Origin: an uncultured Mailhella sp.
GTDB lineage: Bacteria; Desulfobacterota; Desulfovibrionia; Desulfovibrionales; Desulfovibrionaceae
NCBI RefSeq assembly: GCF_963931295.1
Contig: NZ_OZ007001.1
Coordinates: forward strand, 2,249,001-2,313,000
Direction of reading: 5' to 3'
DNA length: 64,000 nt
Below, one piece after another: positions 52,373 through 60,487 of the stretch (the stretch's first letter is position 1; each line of letters begins with the position of its first letter). The notes below the pieces were generated by a model. That model saw only the letters and a program-made list of their open reading frames with translations. It was not told where the DNA came from and searched no databases. The position numbers were made by a program, and so were the translations under genes.

Positions 52373-53854
52373 TCAGGCTTCCTGCTTTCCGGGAGACGTG
52401 AGCGAGAGCGCGGCCACGGTTTCCACGTGCGGCGTCTGCGGAAAAAGATCCACGGGCTGCACGGCGCGGATGTCGTAGGCCGGGGCGAGCAGGGCCAGAT
52501 CGCGCGCCAGGGTGGCCGGGTTGCACGACACGAGCACGAGGCGCGGCGGTCGATGTTTGAGTATGGCCTGCACGGTGCGCTCGTCCATGCCCGCGCGGGG
52601 CGGATCGGTGACGAGAAGGTCGGGCACGCCGCGCTCGCGGAAGCAGCGCTCGAGCCTGGCGGCGTCGCCGCATTCAAAGCGGTATTCTGTGTTTTCCCCG
52701 GCCGCTGCGGCGTTCCGGGCGGCGAGCTCCACGGCCTGCGCCACGCTTTCGAGGCCGAACATGCGCGAAAAATGCGGGCCCATGGTCAGGGCGAGGCCGC
52801 CTGCGCCGCAGTAGATGTCCCAGCATTCTTTGCCCCAGAGGCCGGTTGCGCCGGGAAACAGGGAGGCGGCGAGCTCGGCGGCGGTGTTGTAGAGCAGTTC
52901 GGCGGCGCGGCTGTTCACCTGAAAGAAGGAATTGTGATCGAGCGCGAAGGTGACGTTCCGACCCTGAAGAGCGAGCGTTTCGGAAAGCCGGGATTCGCCC
53001 AGTGTGAACACGGTCTGCTCGCCGTAGGCCACGTCGGACTCGGCGGCGCGGATGCTGTGAACGAAGCCCGTCACGCCGGAATTCTTTTCCATGAGCGCGC
53101 TGCCGAGCTTGCGGACGGTCGAGGCTTCCTGCGGCGAGGGCAGAGTGATGAGTTCCACGAGGCAGCCGCCGTCCTGCGGCTCGCGGATGACGGCAAAGCG
53201 CAGAATGTCGTTCTGCCTGACCGAGCTGCTGAAGCCTTTCCTGCGCGGCGCGCGTTCCTTGCCGCTGCGCCCGGAGGGGGCGGCAACGAGGCGGAATTTT
53301 TCGCAAAGCTCCCTGAGATCGGCAAGCACGGTCATGGCTTGCGGGCTTTGCAGCAGGCACTGCGTGACCGGAATCACCGTGCGGGACGAGCGCGCCCGCA
53401 GGCCGAGCGCGGTGCGGCCGGAGGCGTCCTGCGCAAAGGCGAATTCCATTTTGTTCCGGTATCCCCATTCCGCGCGTTCTCCCGGGCTGAGCGCGGGGCG
53501 GATCACGCCTTCGGGCAGATCGAGACGTCCCAGCCTGCGCAGAGAGTCCTGCACGATGCGGGTTTTCTCCTCAAGCTGACGGGCGTAGGGCAGGCGCTGC
53601 CAGGGGCAGCCGCCGCATTCGTCGGCGTGAGGACAGGGCGCGTTCCGCTCGTCGGGAGCGTGACGGAGCACGTCGAGCAGCTCGGCTTCGGCCATGCGCT
53701 TTTTCACATGACAGAGCCGTACCCGCACGCGCTGACCGGGAAGGCCGCCGCGAACAAAGATGGTCATGCCTTCGTCGCTGCGTCCCACGGTCCTGCCGTC
53801 AGGGGAAAGGCCGTGCAGCTCAAGTTCCAGCGTGTCGTTGCTTTGGTATGCCAT
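52373..53854 (-). CDS. rlmD: 23S rRNA (uracil-5-)-methyltransferase, RlmD/RumA-like
   Basis: 493 residues, AGGAG before the ATG at 53854. TRAM domain (8-60), [4Fe-4S] motif CPHADECGGCPW near 75-86, SAM motif DIYCGAGGLALTMG, DPPRAGM, and catalytic Cys in VLVSCNPATLARDLA. These mark the TrmA/RlmC/RlmD family; length and the Fe-S motif favour RlmD (U1939). An insert near 185-215 (RSGKERAPRRKGFSSSVRQ) is basic and variable. Convergent with the EAL gene, 30 bases apart. Confidence 0.9.
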   Translation of the reverse strand: MAYQSNDTLELELHGLSPDGRTVGRSDEGMTIFVRGGLPGQRVRVRLCHVKKRMAEAELLDVLRHAPDERNAPCPHADECGGCPWQRLPYARQLEEKTRIVQDSLRRLGRLDLPEGVIRPALSPGERAEWGYRNKMEFAFAQDASGRTALGLRARSSRTVIPVTQCLLQSPQAMTVLADLRELCEKFRLVAAPSGRSGKERAPRRKGFSSSVRQNDILRFAVIREPQDGGCLVELITLPSPQEASTVRKLGSALMEKNSGVTGFVHSIRAAESDVAYGEQTVFTLGESRLSETLALQGRNVTFALDHNSFFQVNSRAAELLYNTAAELAASLFPGATGLWGKECWDIYCGAGGLALTMGPHFSRMFGLESVAQAVELAARNAAAAGENTEYRFECGDAARLERCFRERGVPDLLVTDPPRAGMDERTVQAILKHRPPRLVLVSCNPATLARDLALLAPAYDIRAVQPVDLFPQTPHVETVAALSLTSPGKQEA

Positions 53855-54161
53855 GAACGTCTCCTGTGGGGTGATGGGGCATCATAGCAGGGAGGGGGCG
53901 GAAAGGCAAAAGGCCGGAATCAGGGCGGAACTGTCGCCCGCACGTTCGGCCGACGCGCGGCGGCATGCGAGGCCCCGGCCTGCCCCTCGTGGCCGCAAGG
54001 CTTTGAGCGCGCGGAAAGAGGGCGCAACCGCTTCGGATTCCGTCGGAACAGGCGAGCCGTTCGGGAAAACCGCCTTGACTTTTTACAGGGCTTGGGAGAA
54101 GGTAAACGGTGATTCCGGCAGCTCGCCGGAAGGGCCGTCCAGACTTTTCGAGGAGCACAGT

Positions 54162-54296
54162 ATGGGAGAACTCATCACCAGCGCCATGCACTCCACCCCT
54201 CAGGGCTTCGTGGGCGTGGGCTGCATCTTCATCTATTTCATCGTCATGATCTGCGCCATCATCTATCGCGTGAGACGCGGCGAACACGTTCATTGA
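54162..54296 (+). CDS. 44-residue single-pass membrane peptide
   Basis: ATG at 54162 with GAGGAG 6-8 bases upstream, stop at 54294. The sequence is a short polar start, one hydrophobic helix of about 20 residues (VGVGCIFIYFIVMICAIIY) and a basic tail RVRRGEHVH, giving an N-out/C-in topology by the positive-inside rule. A promoter-like TTGACT is at 54075-54080 and a strong terminator follows the stop, so it looks like its own transcription unit. Function unknown; small membrane peptides often accompany larger complexes, but none is adjacent. Confidence 0.65.
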   Translation: MGELITSAMHSTPQGFVGVGCIFIYFIVMICAIIYRVRRGEHVH

Positions 54297-54315
54297 TTTT
54301 TGTCGTCATTGCACG

Positions 54316-54350
54316 AAAAAGGCGTCCCTTCCAGGAAGGGACGCCTTTTT
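54316..54350 (+). terminator. Intrinsic terminator after the membrane peptide gene
   Basis: A5-GGCGTCCCTTCC / GGAAGGGACGCC-T5 (54316-54332 and 54334-54350), nearly uninterrupted stem; 20 bases after the stop. Confidence 0.92.
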
Positions 54351-54410
54351 CATTTGCCGGCATCGCTTGCCGCGAGCGGAGCGCGCCGGACGCGCTCTTT
54401 TCGGGCGGCA

Positions 54411-54806
54411 TCATTGAGGCGTGCAGGGATGGCTGCGCAGGGCGAAGCGGGCCGTGCCTTCGGCAAGAATCTTGTCGAATTCGGCCATGTTGTTTTCGGC
54501 CACGTCGCGCAGGGCGAGCAGCAGCGGAATGGCCGTGAGAAGCCAGAACCTGCCGGACACCTTGCCGGACGAGGTTCCGCCGTGGTCATAGGCTGCCACG
54601 AAGGGGCGGACGGTGGTGCTCAGCTCTTCGCCGGTTTTTTCCTTGAAGATGCGGTGAATGTCCATGACGAGCTCATGGGAGCTGTAGGGGAAGGGCACGT
54701 CGGCAAAGGCCTGTTTCATGTCTTCCCAGAGGTACGGATCGCCGCGAAGGCCCCAGCTCGGGGGCTGTATATTGAACATTTCGGAAAGAAAGCGGGTTTC
54801 AGACAT
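54411..54806 (-). CDS. Conserved-looking protein of unknown function
   Basis: 131 residues from the ATG at 54806, GGAGG 5 bases upstream. I do not recognise the family. Features: DPYLWEDMKQAFADVPFPYSSHELVMDIHRIFKEKTGEELS, a KVSGRFWLLTAIPLLLALRDVAE segment that is hydrophobic but probably a buried helix, and no signal peptide. Good codon bias and ribosome-binding site support it as real. It precedes no close partner; the hnd operon ends beyond its promoter region. Confidence 0.65.
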   Translation of the reverse strand: MSETRFLSEMFNIQPPSWGLRGDPYLWEDMKQAFADVPFPYSSHELVMDIHRIFKEKTGEELSTTVRPFVAAYDHGGTSSGKVSGRFWLLTAIPLLLALRDVAENNMAEFDKILAEGTARFALRSHPCTPQ

Positions 54807-54891
54807 AAATCCTCCACAGATTGAGCCGGAATGGGAACCGGTGCGGGGTTTCATATTGGCGGCAAGAGCGGGAAAAGTCAAAGCCTGTATG

Positions 54892-54930
54892 AAAAAAAAG
54901 CGCCCCGGCCGGGCATGCCGGTCGGGGCGC
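54892..54930 (-). terminator. Intrinsic terminator of the hnd operon
   Basis: 13-bp stem (54900-54912 / 54918-54930, one G-T pair), loop of five, and eight T on the minus strand. Confidence 0.92.
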
Positions 54931-54950
54931 GGAGCGTTCAGGCGATACGA

Positions 54951-56696
54951 CTACTTGCTCCGGCAGGAGCGATACTGTTCATAGTAGCGGGTGTGCAGCA
55001 GCTCGTGAGCCTTGTGGCTGTTCGGCGCGCCGAGGAAGTCCCGGTACAGGGCCTGAATTTCGGGGTTGTCGTGACTTCTGCGCACGGGCAGGTTGCGGTC
55101 GTTGCGGTACAGCGCCTCGATGCGCAGACGGGGGGTGTCGGCGTCGAGGTTGATGGGCTGACCGCCGCCGTTGACGCAGCCGCCGGGGCAGGCCATGATT
55201 TCAATGAAGTTCCAGCCGCGGGGATTGCCCTTGCGGATCATTTCGCAGACCTTGCGGGCGTTGGCGAGACCATGTGCCACGGCCACCTTGAGGGTGAGAA
55301 CGCCGTTGAAGTTCACCTCGGCCTCGCGGATGCCTTCCATGCCGCGCACGGATTCGAGTTCCACGGGTTCCATCTCTTCGCCGGTGATGACCTTGTAGGC
55401 GGTGCGCATGGCGGCTTCCATCACGCCGCCGGTGGCGCCGAAGATGTTGCCTGCGCCGGAGCCTTCGCCCATGATGGGATCGAATTCCTCCTCCGGCAGG
55501 GCGAAGAAGTTGATGTTGGCTTCCTTGATCATCTGGGCGAGTTCGGCGGTGGTGAGCACGATGTCGGTGTCGGCGAAGCCGCTGGCGGAAAGTTCGCGGC
55601 GCTCGGCCTCGAACTTCTTGGCGGTGCAGGGCATGATGGAGACCGACACGATCTTGGAGGGATCGATGCCCTGTTTCTGGGCGTAGTAGGTCTTGAGCAT
55701 GGCCCCGAACATGGACTGCGGGCTCTTGGCCGTGGACAGATGCGGCAGCAGATCGGGATAGTAGAGCTCGATGAAGTTGATCCAGCCGGGCGAGCAGCTC
55801 GTGATCATGGGAAGCTCGCCGCCGTTTTTCAGGCGATCGACGAGTTCGTGACCTTCTTCCATGATGGTGAGGTCGGCGGACCAGTTGGTGTCGAAGACTC
55901 TGTCGAAGCCGAGGCGGCGCAGGGCGCTGACCATCTGGCCGGTGGCGATGTCGCCGGGCTTGCCGCCGAAGGGTTCGCTGATGGCCACGCGCACGGAGGG
56001 AGCCGTCTGCACCATGACGATTTTTTCCGGATCGCGCAGGGCCTGCCAGGCGCGTTCGGTGTCGCTTTTCATGGTGATGGCTCCGGTGGGGCAGACCTTG
56101 CGGCACTGACCGCAGAAGGTGCAGGAGACTTCGCCGAGGCCGAGGTTGAAGGCCGGGGTCACACGGGCGTTGAGGCCGCGGTAGGCGAAGGAATAGATGC
56201 TCACGCCCTGCACTTCGGCGCACATGCGTACGCAGCGGCCGCAGAGTATGCACTTGGACGGATCGCGGACGATGCAGGGATTGCTTTCGTCCTTTTCCAT
56301 GGGCGGACGGTTGTATTCGTAGCGCACGCGACGGATGCCCAGATTGTTGGCCACGCGCTGCAGCTCGCAGTTGCCGGAACGCGAACAGGCAAGGCAGTCC
56401 TTGGGATGGTTGGCGAGCAGCAGTTCCACGATGTTCTTGCGCGATTCGAGCACTTCGGGATCGTTGGTGAAGACTTCCATGCCTTCGCTGACCTTGGCGA
56501 TGCAGGCGGGAACGAAGGAACGGGCCTTCGTCACCTTGCACACGCACACGCGGCAGGAGCCTTCGGGGCGCAGCAGCGGATGGTAGCAGAGCGTGGGAAT
56601 GTTGATGCCGACAAGTTTTGCGGCTTCCAGAATGGTGGCGTCCGCGGGGGCGGTCACTTTCTGGCCGTCTATAGTCAGAGTAACGGTATCACTCAT
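54951..56696 (-). CDS. hndD: NAD(P)-linked [FeFe] hydrogenase catalytic subunit
   Basis: 581 residues from the ATG at 56696. N-terminal [2Fe-2S] domain (VGINIPTLCYHP, GSCRVCVCKV), His-Cys [4Fe-4S] segment (HPKDCLACSRSGNCELQ), two ferredoxin motifs (CILCGRCVRMC, CTFCGQCRKVCP), then the H-cluster domain with L1 ITSCSPGWINF, L2 IMPCTAKKFEAER and L3 MACPGGCVNGGGQP, and the small-subunit-like tail. This is the group A HndD/HydA type, cytoplasmic. With HndA and HndC it forms a hydrogenase that couples H2 to NAD(P) and probably ferredoxin (bifurcating). Last gene of the operon. Confidence 0.95.
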   Translation of the reverse strand: MSDTVTLTIDGQKVTAPADATILEAAKLVGINIPTLCYHPLLRPEGSCRVCVCKVTKARSFVPACIAKVSEGMEVFTNDPEVLESRKNIVELLLANHPKDCLACSRSGNCELQRVANNLGIRRVRYEYNRPPMEKDESNPCIVRDPSKCILCGRCVRMCAEVQGVSIYSFAYRGLNARVTPAFNLGLGEVSCTFCGQCRKVCPTGAITMKSDTERAWQALRDPEKIVMVQTAPSVRVAISEPFGGKPGDIATGQMVSALRRLGFDRVFDTNWSADLTIMEEGHELVDRLKNGGELPMITSCSPGWINFIELYYPDLLPHLSTAKSPQSMFGAMLKTYYAQKQGIDPSKIVSVSIMPCTAKKFEAERRELSASGFADTDIVLTTAELAQMIKEANINFFALPEEEFDPIMGEGSGAGNIFGATGGVMEAAMRTAYKVITGEEMEPVELESVRGMEGIREAEVNFNGVLTLKVAVAHGLANARKVCEMIRKGNPRGWNFIEIMACPGGCVNGGGQPINLDADTPRLRIEALYRNDRNLPVRRSHDNPEIQALYRDFLGAPNSHKAHELLHTRYYEQYRSCRSK

Positions 56697-56719
56697 GATG
56701 ATTCTCCTCGAGGTCGGGC

Positions 56720-58606
56720 TTACACGCGGCTGATGGCGCCGTGCTTGCACTTGTCCATGCAGGTGCCGCACTTGATGCACTTGTTGGGATTGATCAGGTG
56801 GGGTTCGCGCACCTTGCCGGTGATGGCTCCCACGGGGCAGTTGCGGGCGCAGAGGGTGCAGCCCTTGCACTTTTCGGGATCAATCCTGTACTGGAGCAGC
56901 TTGGTGCAGACGCCGGCGGGGCACTTCTTGTCGTGAATGTGGGCCTCGTATTCCGAGCGGAAGAAGCGCAGCGTGGAGAGCACGGGGTTGGGGGCCGTCT
57001 GACCGAGGGCGCAGAGCGAAGAGGTGCGCATGGTGTGGGCCAGGCGTTCGAGTTCCTCGATGTCGCCGTCGCGGCCTTCGCCGCCGCAGATGCGTTCCAG
57101 AATTTCAAGCATGCGCTTGCTGCCTTCGCGGCAGGGAGTGCATTTGCCGCAGCTTTCGGCCTGCGTGAAGGTGAGGAAGAAGCGGGCGAGGTCCACCATG
57201 CAGGTGTCTTCGTCTACCACGACCAGGCCGCCGGAACCCATCATGGCGCCCGCGGCGGTGAGGGAATCGTAATCGACGGGGTTGTCGAGCATGGAGGCGG
57301 GCAGGCACGCGCCGGAAGGCCCGCCTATCTGCACGGCCTTGAACTTCTTGTCGTTCTTGATGCCGGCGCAGATGTCGAAAATGATGTGGCGCATGGAAAC
57401 GCCCATGGGAATTTCCACAAGACCGGTGTTGCGTACCTTGCCGGTGACGGCGAAAATCTTGGTGCCCGGGGATTTTTCGGTGCCGTCCTGACGGAAGGCG
57501 TCCGCACCCTCGGTGATGATGCGGGCCACGTTGGCGAAGGTTTCCACGTTGTTGAGCACGGTGGGCTTCTCCCACAGGCCGCGCTTGGCCGGGAAGGGCG
57601 GACGCACGCGGGGCATGCCGCGCTTGCCTTCGATGGAGCGCATGAGGGCGGTTTCTTCGCCGCACACGAATGCGCCCGCGCCCTGCTTGATCTTCAGATG
57701 GAAGCTGAAGTCGGAACCGAGAATGTTGTCGCCGATGAGGCCGAGGGCTTCGGCTTCGGCGAGGGCGATGCCGAGGCGCTTGATGGCGAGCGGATATTCG
57801 GCGCGCACGTACACATAGCCTTCGGTGGCTCCCGTGGCCCATGCGCCGATGAGCATGCCTTCGATGACGGCGTTGGGATCGCCTTCCAGCACGGAGCGGT
57901 CCATGAACGCGCCGGGATCGCCTTCGTCGGCGTTGCAGAGCATGTACTTGGGTTCGGCCGGTTCGGAAGCCATGAACTTCCACTTGAGGCCGGTGGGGAA
58001 GCCTGCGCCGCCGCGGCCGCGCAGGCCGGAGTTGAGCACTTCCTCAAGGGTGGCCTGACGGCCCATGGAAAGGGCCTTGGCTATGCCCTGATAGCCGCCG
58101 TTGGCGATGTATTCAAAGATGTTTTCCGGATCGATGCGTCCGCAGTTGCGCAGCACGAGGCGCTTCTGCAGGTTGTAGAAGAGCATGTCGCGGTAGCTGT
58201 GGCGCGGGGTTTTGCCGGTGCGGCCCTGATAGTGGAGCCTCTCCACGGTCTTGCCTTCGAGCACGGTGGTTCTGATGAGCTCGTCGGCGTCTTCGGGCTG
58301 CACGCGTACGTAGAAGATGCCGCCGGGATAGAAGATGACGAGCGGTCCGAGTTCGCAGAAGCCGTGGCAGCCGGTGACCACGATGCTCACGCGGTCGCTC
58401 AGGCCGTTCTTGTCGATGGCGGCCTGGAGGGCGTCGCGGATGTTCATGCTGCCCGAGGAAGTGCAGCCGGTGCCGCCGCAGATGAGGATCTGATATTTTT
58501 TCTGGTCGGGTGCGCGGTTGTAGTTGCGCAGATCAAGCAGAGGCCGGGCTTCTTCCTGCAGCCTGTTGAGGGCGTCGACGGAAGTGAGACGTTTGAGTTC
58601 AAGCAT
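56720..58606 (-). CDS. hndC: HndC/HydB: NuoF-like flavoprotein subunit with fused thioredoxin-like and ferredoxin domains
   Basis: 628 residues, GGAG upstream of the ATG at 58606. N-terminal thioredoxin-like [2Fe-2S] domain (QILICGGTGCTSSGS and VVTGCHGFCELGP), NuoF core with FMN/NAD(H) motifs (GLRGRGGAGFPTGLKW, MLCNADEGDPGAFMDR, KQGAGAFVCGEETAL), [4Fe-4S] site ESCGKCTPCREG, and a C-terminal two-cluster ferredoxin domain (CKGCTLCARNCP, CIKCGTCMDKC). It is the NAD(P)(H)-binding electron hub of the hydrogenase. The N-terminal Trx-like domain covers the role of the separate HndB subunit. Confidence 0.94.
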   Translation of the reverse strand: MLELKRLTSVDALNRLQEEARPLLDLRNYNRAPDQKKYQILICGGTGCTSSGSMNIRDALQAAIDKNGLSDRVSIVVTGCHGFCELGPLVIFYPGGIFYVRVQPEDADELIRTTVLEGKTVERLHYQGRTGKTPRHSYRDMLFYNLQKRLVLRNCGRIDPENIFEYIANGGYQGIAKALSMGRQATLEEVLNSGLRGRGGAGFPTGLKWKFMASEPAEPKYMLCNADEGDPGAFMDRSVLEGDPNAVIEGMLIGAWATGATEGYVYVRAEYPLAIKRLGIALAEAEALGLIGDNILGSDFSFHLKIKQGAGAFVCGEETALMRSIEGKRGMPRVRPPFPAKRGLWEKPTVLNNVETFANVARIITEGADAFRQDGTEKSPGTKIFAVTGKVRNTGLVEIPMGVSMRHIIFDICAGIKNDKKFKAVQIGGPSGACLPASMLDNPVDYDSLTAAGAMMGSGGLVVVDEDTCMVDLARFFLTFTQAESCGKCTPCREGSKRMLEILERICGGEGRDGDIEELERLAHTMRTSSLCALGQTAPNPVLSTLRFFRSEYEAHIHDKKCPAGVCTKLLQYRIDPEKCKGCTLCARNCPVGAITGKVREPHLINPNKCIKCGTCMDKCKHGAISRV

Positions 58607-58619
58607 GTCGTCCTCTCCT

Positions 58620-59105
58620 TTATGCCAGGTAGCTGTCGAGAATGCCGGGAATGTCGTCGGGGGTCAGGCGGCCGTGGGTGTTCTCGTTCACCATCATGAC
58701 CGGAGCCAGACCGCAGGCGCCGAGGCAGGCCACGGTTTCCAGCGTGAAGTTGAGATCCTTGGTGGTTTCGCCGGGCTTGATGTCGAGGTGATGGCTCACC
58801 GCTTCAAGAATGGCGGCCCCGCCGCGGACGTGACAGGCCGTGCCCTGACAGACGCGGACGATGTTCTTGCCGCGCGGATTGAGGTGGAACTGTGCGTAGA
58901 ACGTGACCACGCCGAACACCTCCGCCACCGGAACGTTCAGTTCCGACGCGATGGTTTCGAGCACTTCCTGCGGCAGATAGCCGTAAACATCCTGGGCCTG
59001 CTGCAGAACGGGAATGAGCGCGCCTTTCGGGTTCTGCTTGTAGGGTTTCAGAATGTCCATGAGAGGAGCAAGGTCAATGGGGCTGGCCGTGCAGTTGCAA
59101 GACAT
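58620..59105 (-). CDS. hndA: HndA/NuoE-like [2Fe-2S] subunit
   Basis: 161 residues, AGGAGG upstream of the ATG at 59105. NuoE fold with ligands in VCQGTACHVRGG and VACLGACGLAPVM, preceded by LIPVLQQAQDVYGYLPQEVLETIA. It is the first gene of hndA-hndC-hndD; the next gene starts 13 bases later. Delivers or stores electrons at the periphery of the flavoprotein. Confidence 0.94.
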   Translation of the reverse strand: MSCNCTASPIDLAPLMDILKPYKQNPKGALIPVLQQAQDVYGYLPQEVLETIASELNVPVAEVFGVVTFYAQFHLNPRGKNIVRVCQGTACHVRGGAAILEAVSHHLDIKPGETTKDLNFTLETVACLGACGLAPVMMVNENTHGRLTPDDIPGILDSYLA

Positions 59106-59280
59106 GTGGATATCCTCCTGGTACAATCCTGGCTCTGACCGGCCTGCGGCGGCGGTCAGGGCGTTCCGTGTCCCCTGCGGGACGGTTGCGGGTGGGGCGC
59201 GGCGCGTTCGGCGAGGCGCCCGCAGCGGAAAAAGTGCGTCGTCCCTCCTGTCCGGGACGGCTGTTTTCCGCCGGCCGGAA

Positions 59281-60303
59281 TCATTCTCCTGCGGAGGATG
59301 TCCGGCTTTTCCCCTGGTTGGGGGAGGCGGCGGACCTGTCGGCAATGCCCGCCGCTTTGAGAATGTCTTTTTCCTGCGCCTGGGCTTCCTTGAGAAAGGC
59401 TTTCGCTTCCTGCCGGTTCAAGAGCACGGCAGAGGCGGAAAAGCTTTCAAGGGTTTTTCTGAGTGCGCCGGTTTCGGCGGCCTTCAGAAAGGCGAGGGAA
59501 AGTTCGTCCAGAGTCTGCGGCGGCACGCCGGCCGGCGCGAGAAGAATGAAGGATGAATCGCCGCGTCCGGGATCGGCGAAGCCCTTGTCGCTCAGGGAGG
59601 GCACGCCCGGCAGCGCGGGAAGTCTCGCGCCTGCGAGAACCATGAGCGGAAGAAGCTGACCGTTTTTCACGCGGGGCAGCGCGCCGCTCGCGGCGGCGTC
59701 CACGTGACCGCCGAGCAGGGCGGCTTCGGCTTCGCCGGGCCCGCCGAAGGGCACGAAACGCCACTTGAGCGAGGGATCTTTGGCGGATATGGCGGCAAGG
59801 GCGACGTGGGAGGGCGTGCCCAGACCGGGAACGCCGATGCGCATTTCGCCGGAGGCCTGGCGCGTGGCGGCAAGAAAGTCGTCCAGCGTCTTCCAGGGCG
59901 CGCCGGGGCGCGTCACCAGCACGGGGGAGGCCTGTCCGAAGATGAGCAGAGGCTCCACGTCCTTGAGCGGATCGTAGGGCGCGTCGTTGACGGTGGGAAT
60001 GAAGATGAGCGCGTTGGTCACGCAGGCGGCGAGGCGGGAGCCGTCGGCCTTGTCTTTTGCCAGTCTGGCCACGGAGGTCATGCCGCCGCCGCTCGGCGTG
60101 TTCCGGGGAACGATGTTTCTTCCCAGAACGGCTTCGGCGTCATGGGCGAGCACGCGGGCTGCGGCGTCGAGGGCTCCGCCCGGGCTGAAGGCGATGGACA
60201 GCTGAATGGGGCCGTCTGCGGCGCGGGCCTGCGGAACGGAAACTGGAGAGAGAAGCAGGAGAGAGAGGGCGGCAAGGCCGAAGTATGGAATACGCCATTT
60301 CAT
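59281..60303 (-). CDS. tctC: TTT-family (TctC/Bug) periplasmic binding protein
   Basis: 340 residues from the ATG at 60303. Signal peptide of about 28 residues (LALLSLLLLSP.. to QARA). Bug fold: LSIAFSPGGALDAAARVLAHDAEAVLG, VPRNTPSGGGMTSVARLAK, and APWKTLDDFLAATRQASGEMRIGVPG. It captures a carboxylate for the TctAB membrane unit. It lies downstream of tctA with a 184-base gap, the reverse of the common order, and 175 bases ahead of hndA. The C terminus (about 20 residues) is polar and variable. Confidence 0.85.
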   Translation of the reverse strand: MKWRIPYFGLAALSLLLLSPVSVPQARAADGPIQLSIAFSPGGALDAAARVLAHDAEAVLGRNIVPRNTPSGGGMTSVARLAKDKADGSRLAACVTNALIFIPTVNDAPYDPLKDVEPLLIFGQASPVLVTRPGAPWKTLDDFLAATRQASGEMRIGVPGLGTPSHVALAAISAKDPSLKWRFVPFGGPGEAEAALLGGHVDAAASGALPRVKNGQLLPLMVLAGARLPALPGVPSLSDKGFADPGRGDSSFILLAPAGVPPQTLDELSLAFLKAAETGALRKTLESFSASAVLLNRQEAKAFLKEAQAQEKDILKAAGIADRSAASPNQGKSRTSSAGE

Positions 60304-60487
60304 GGTGCATATCTCTACAGGTAAAAATGAAATCGGCAAGCATAAAAAATTTTTTCACATAAGAGTATCGGATATATCGGTGTAACGTATTATAATCGTG
60401 CGTTATTTGCAAGACGGCCTTCTTTGAGCGTTCAATCAGTTTTATAAAAAATGACAGAAAAGTCGAAAAGGAGGCCTGTTTTGACGG

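Noticed and set aside
54075..54103. TTGACT-N17-GAAGGT as a firm promoter of the 44-residue peptide
   Set aside because: The -35 is good but the -10 is poor; mentioned only as support, not listed as a feature.
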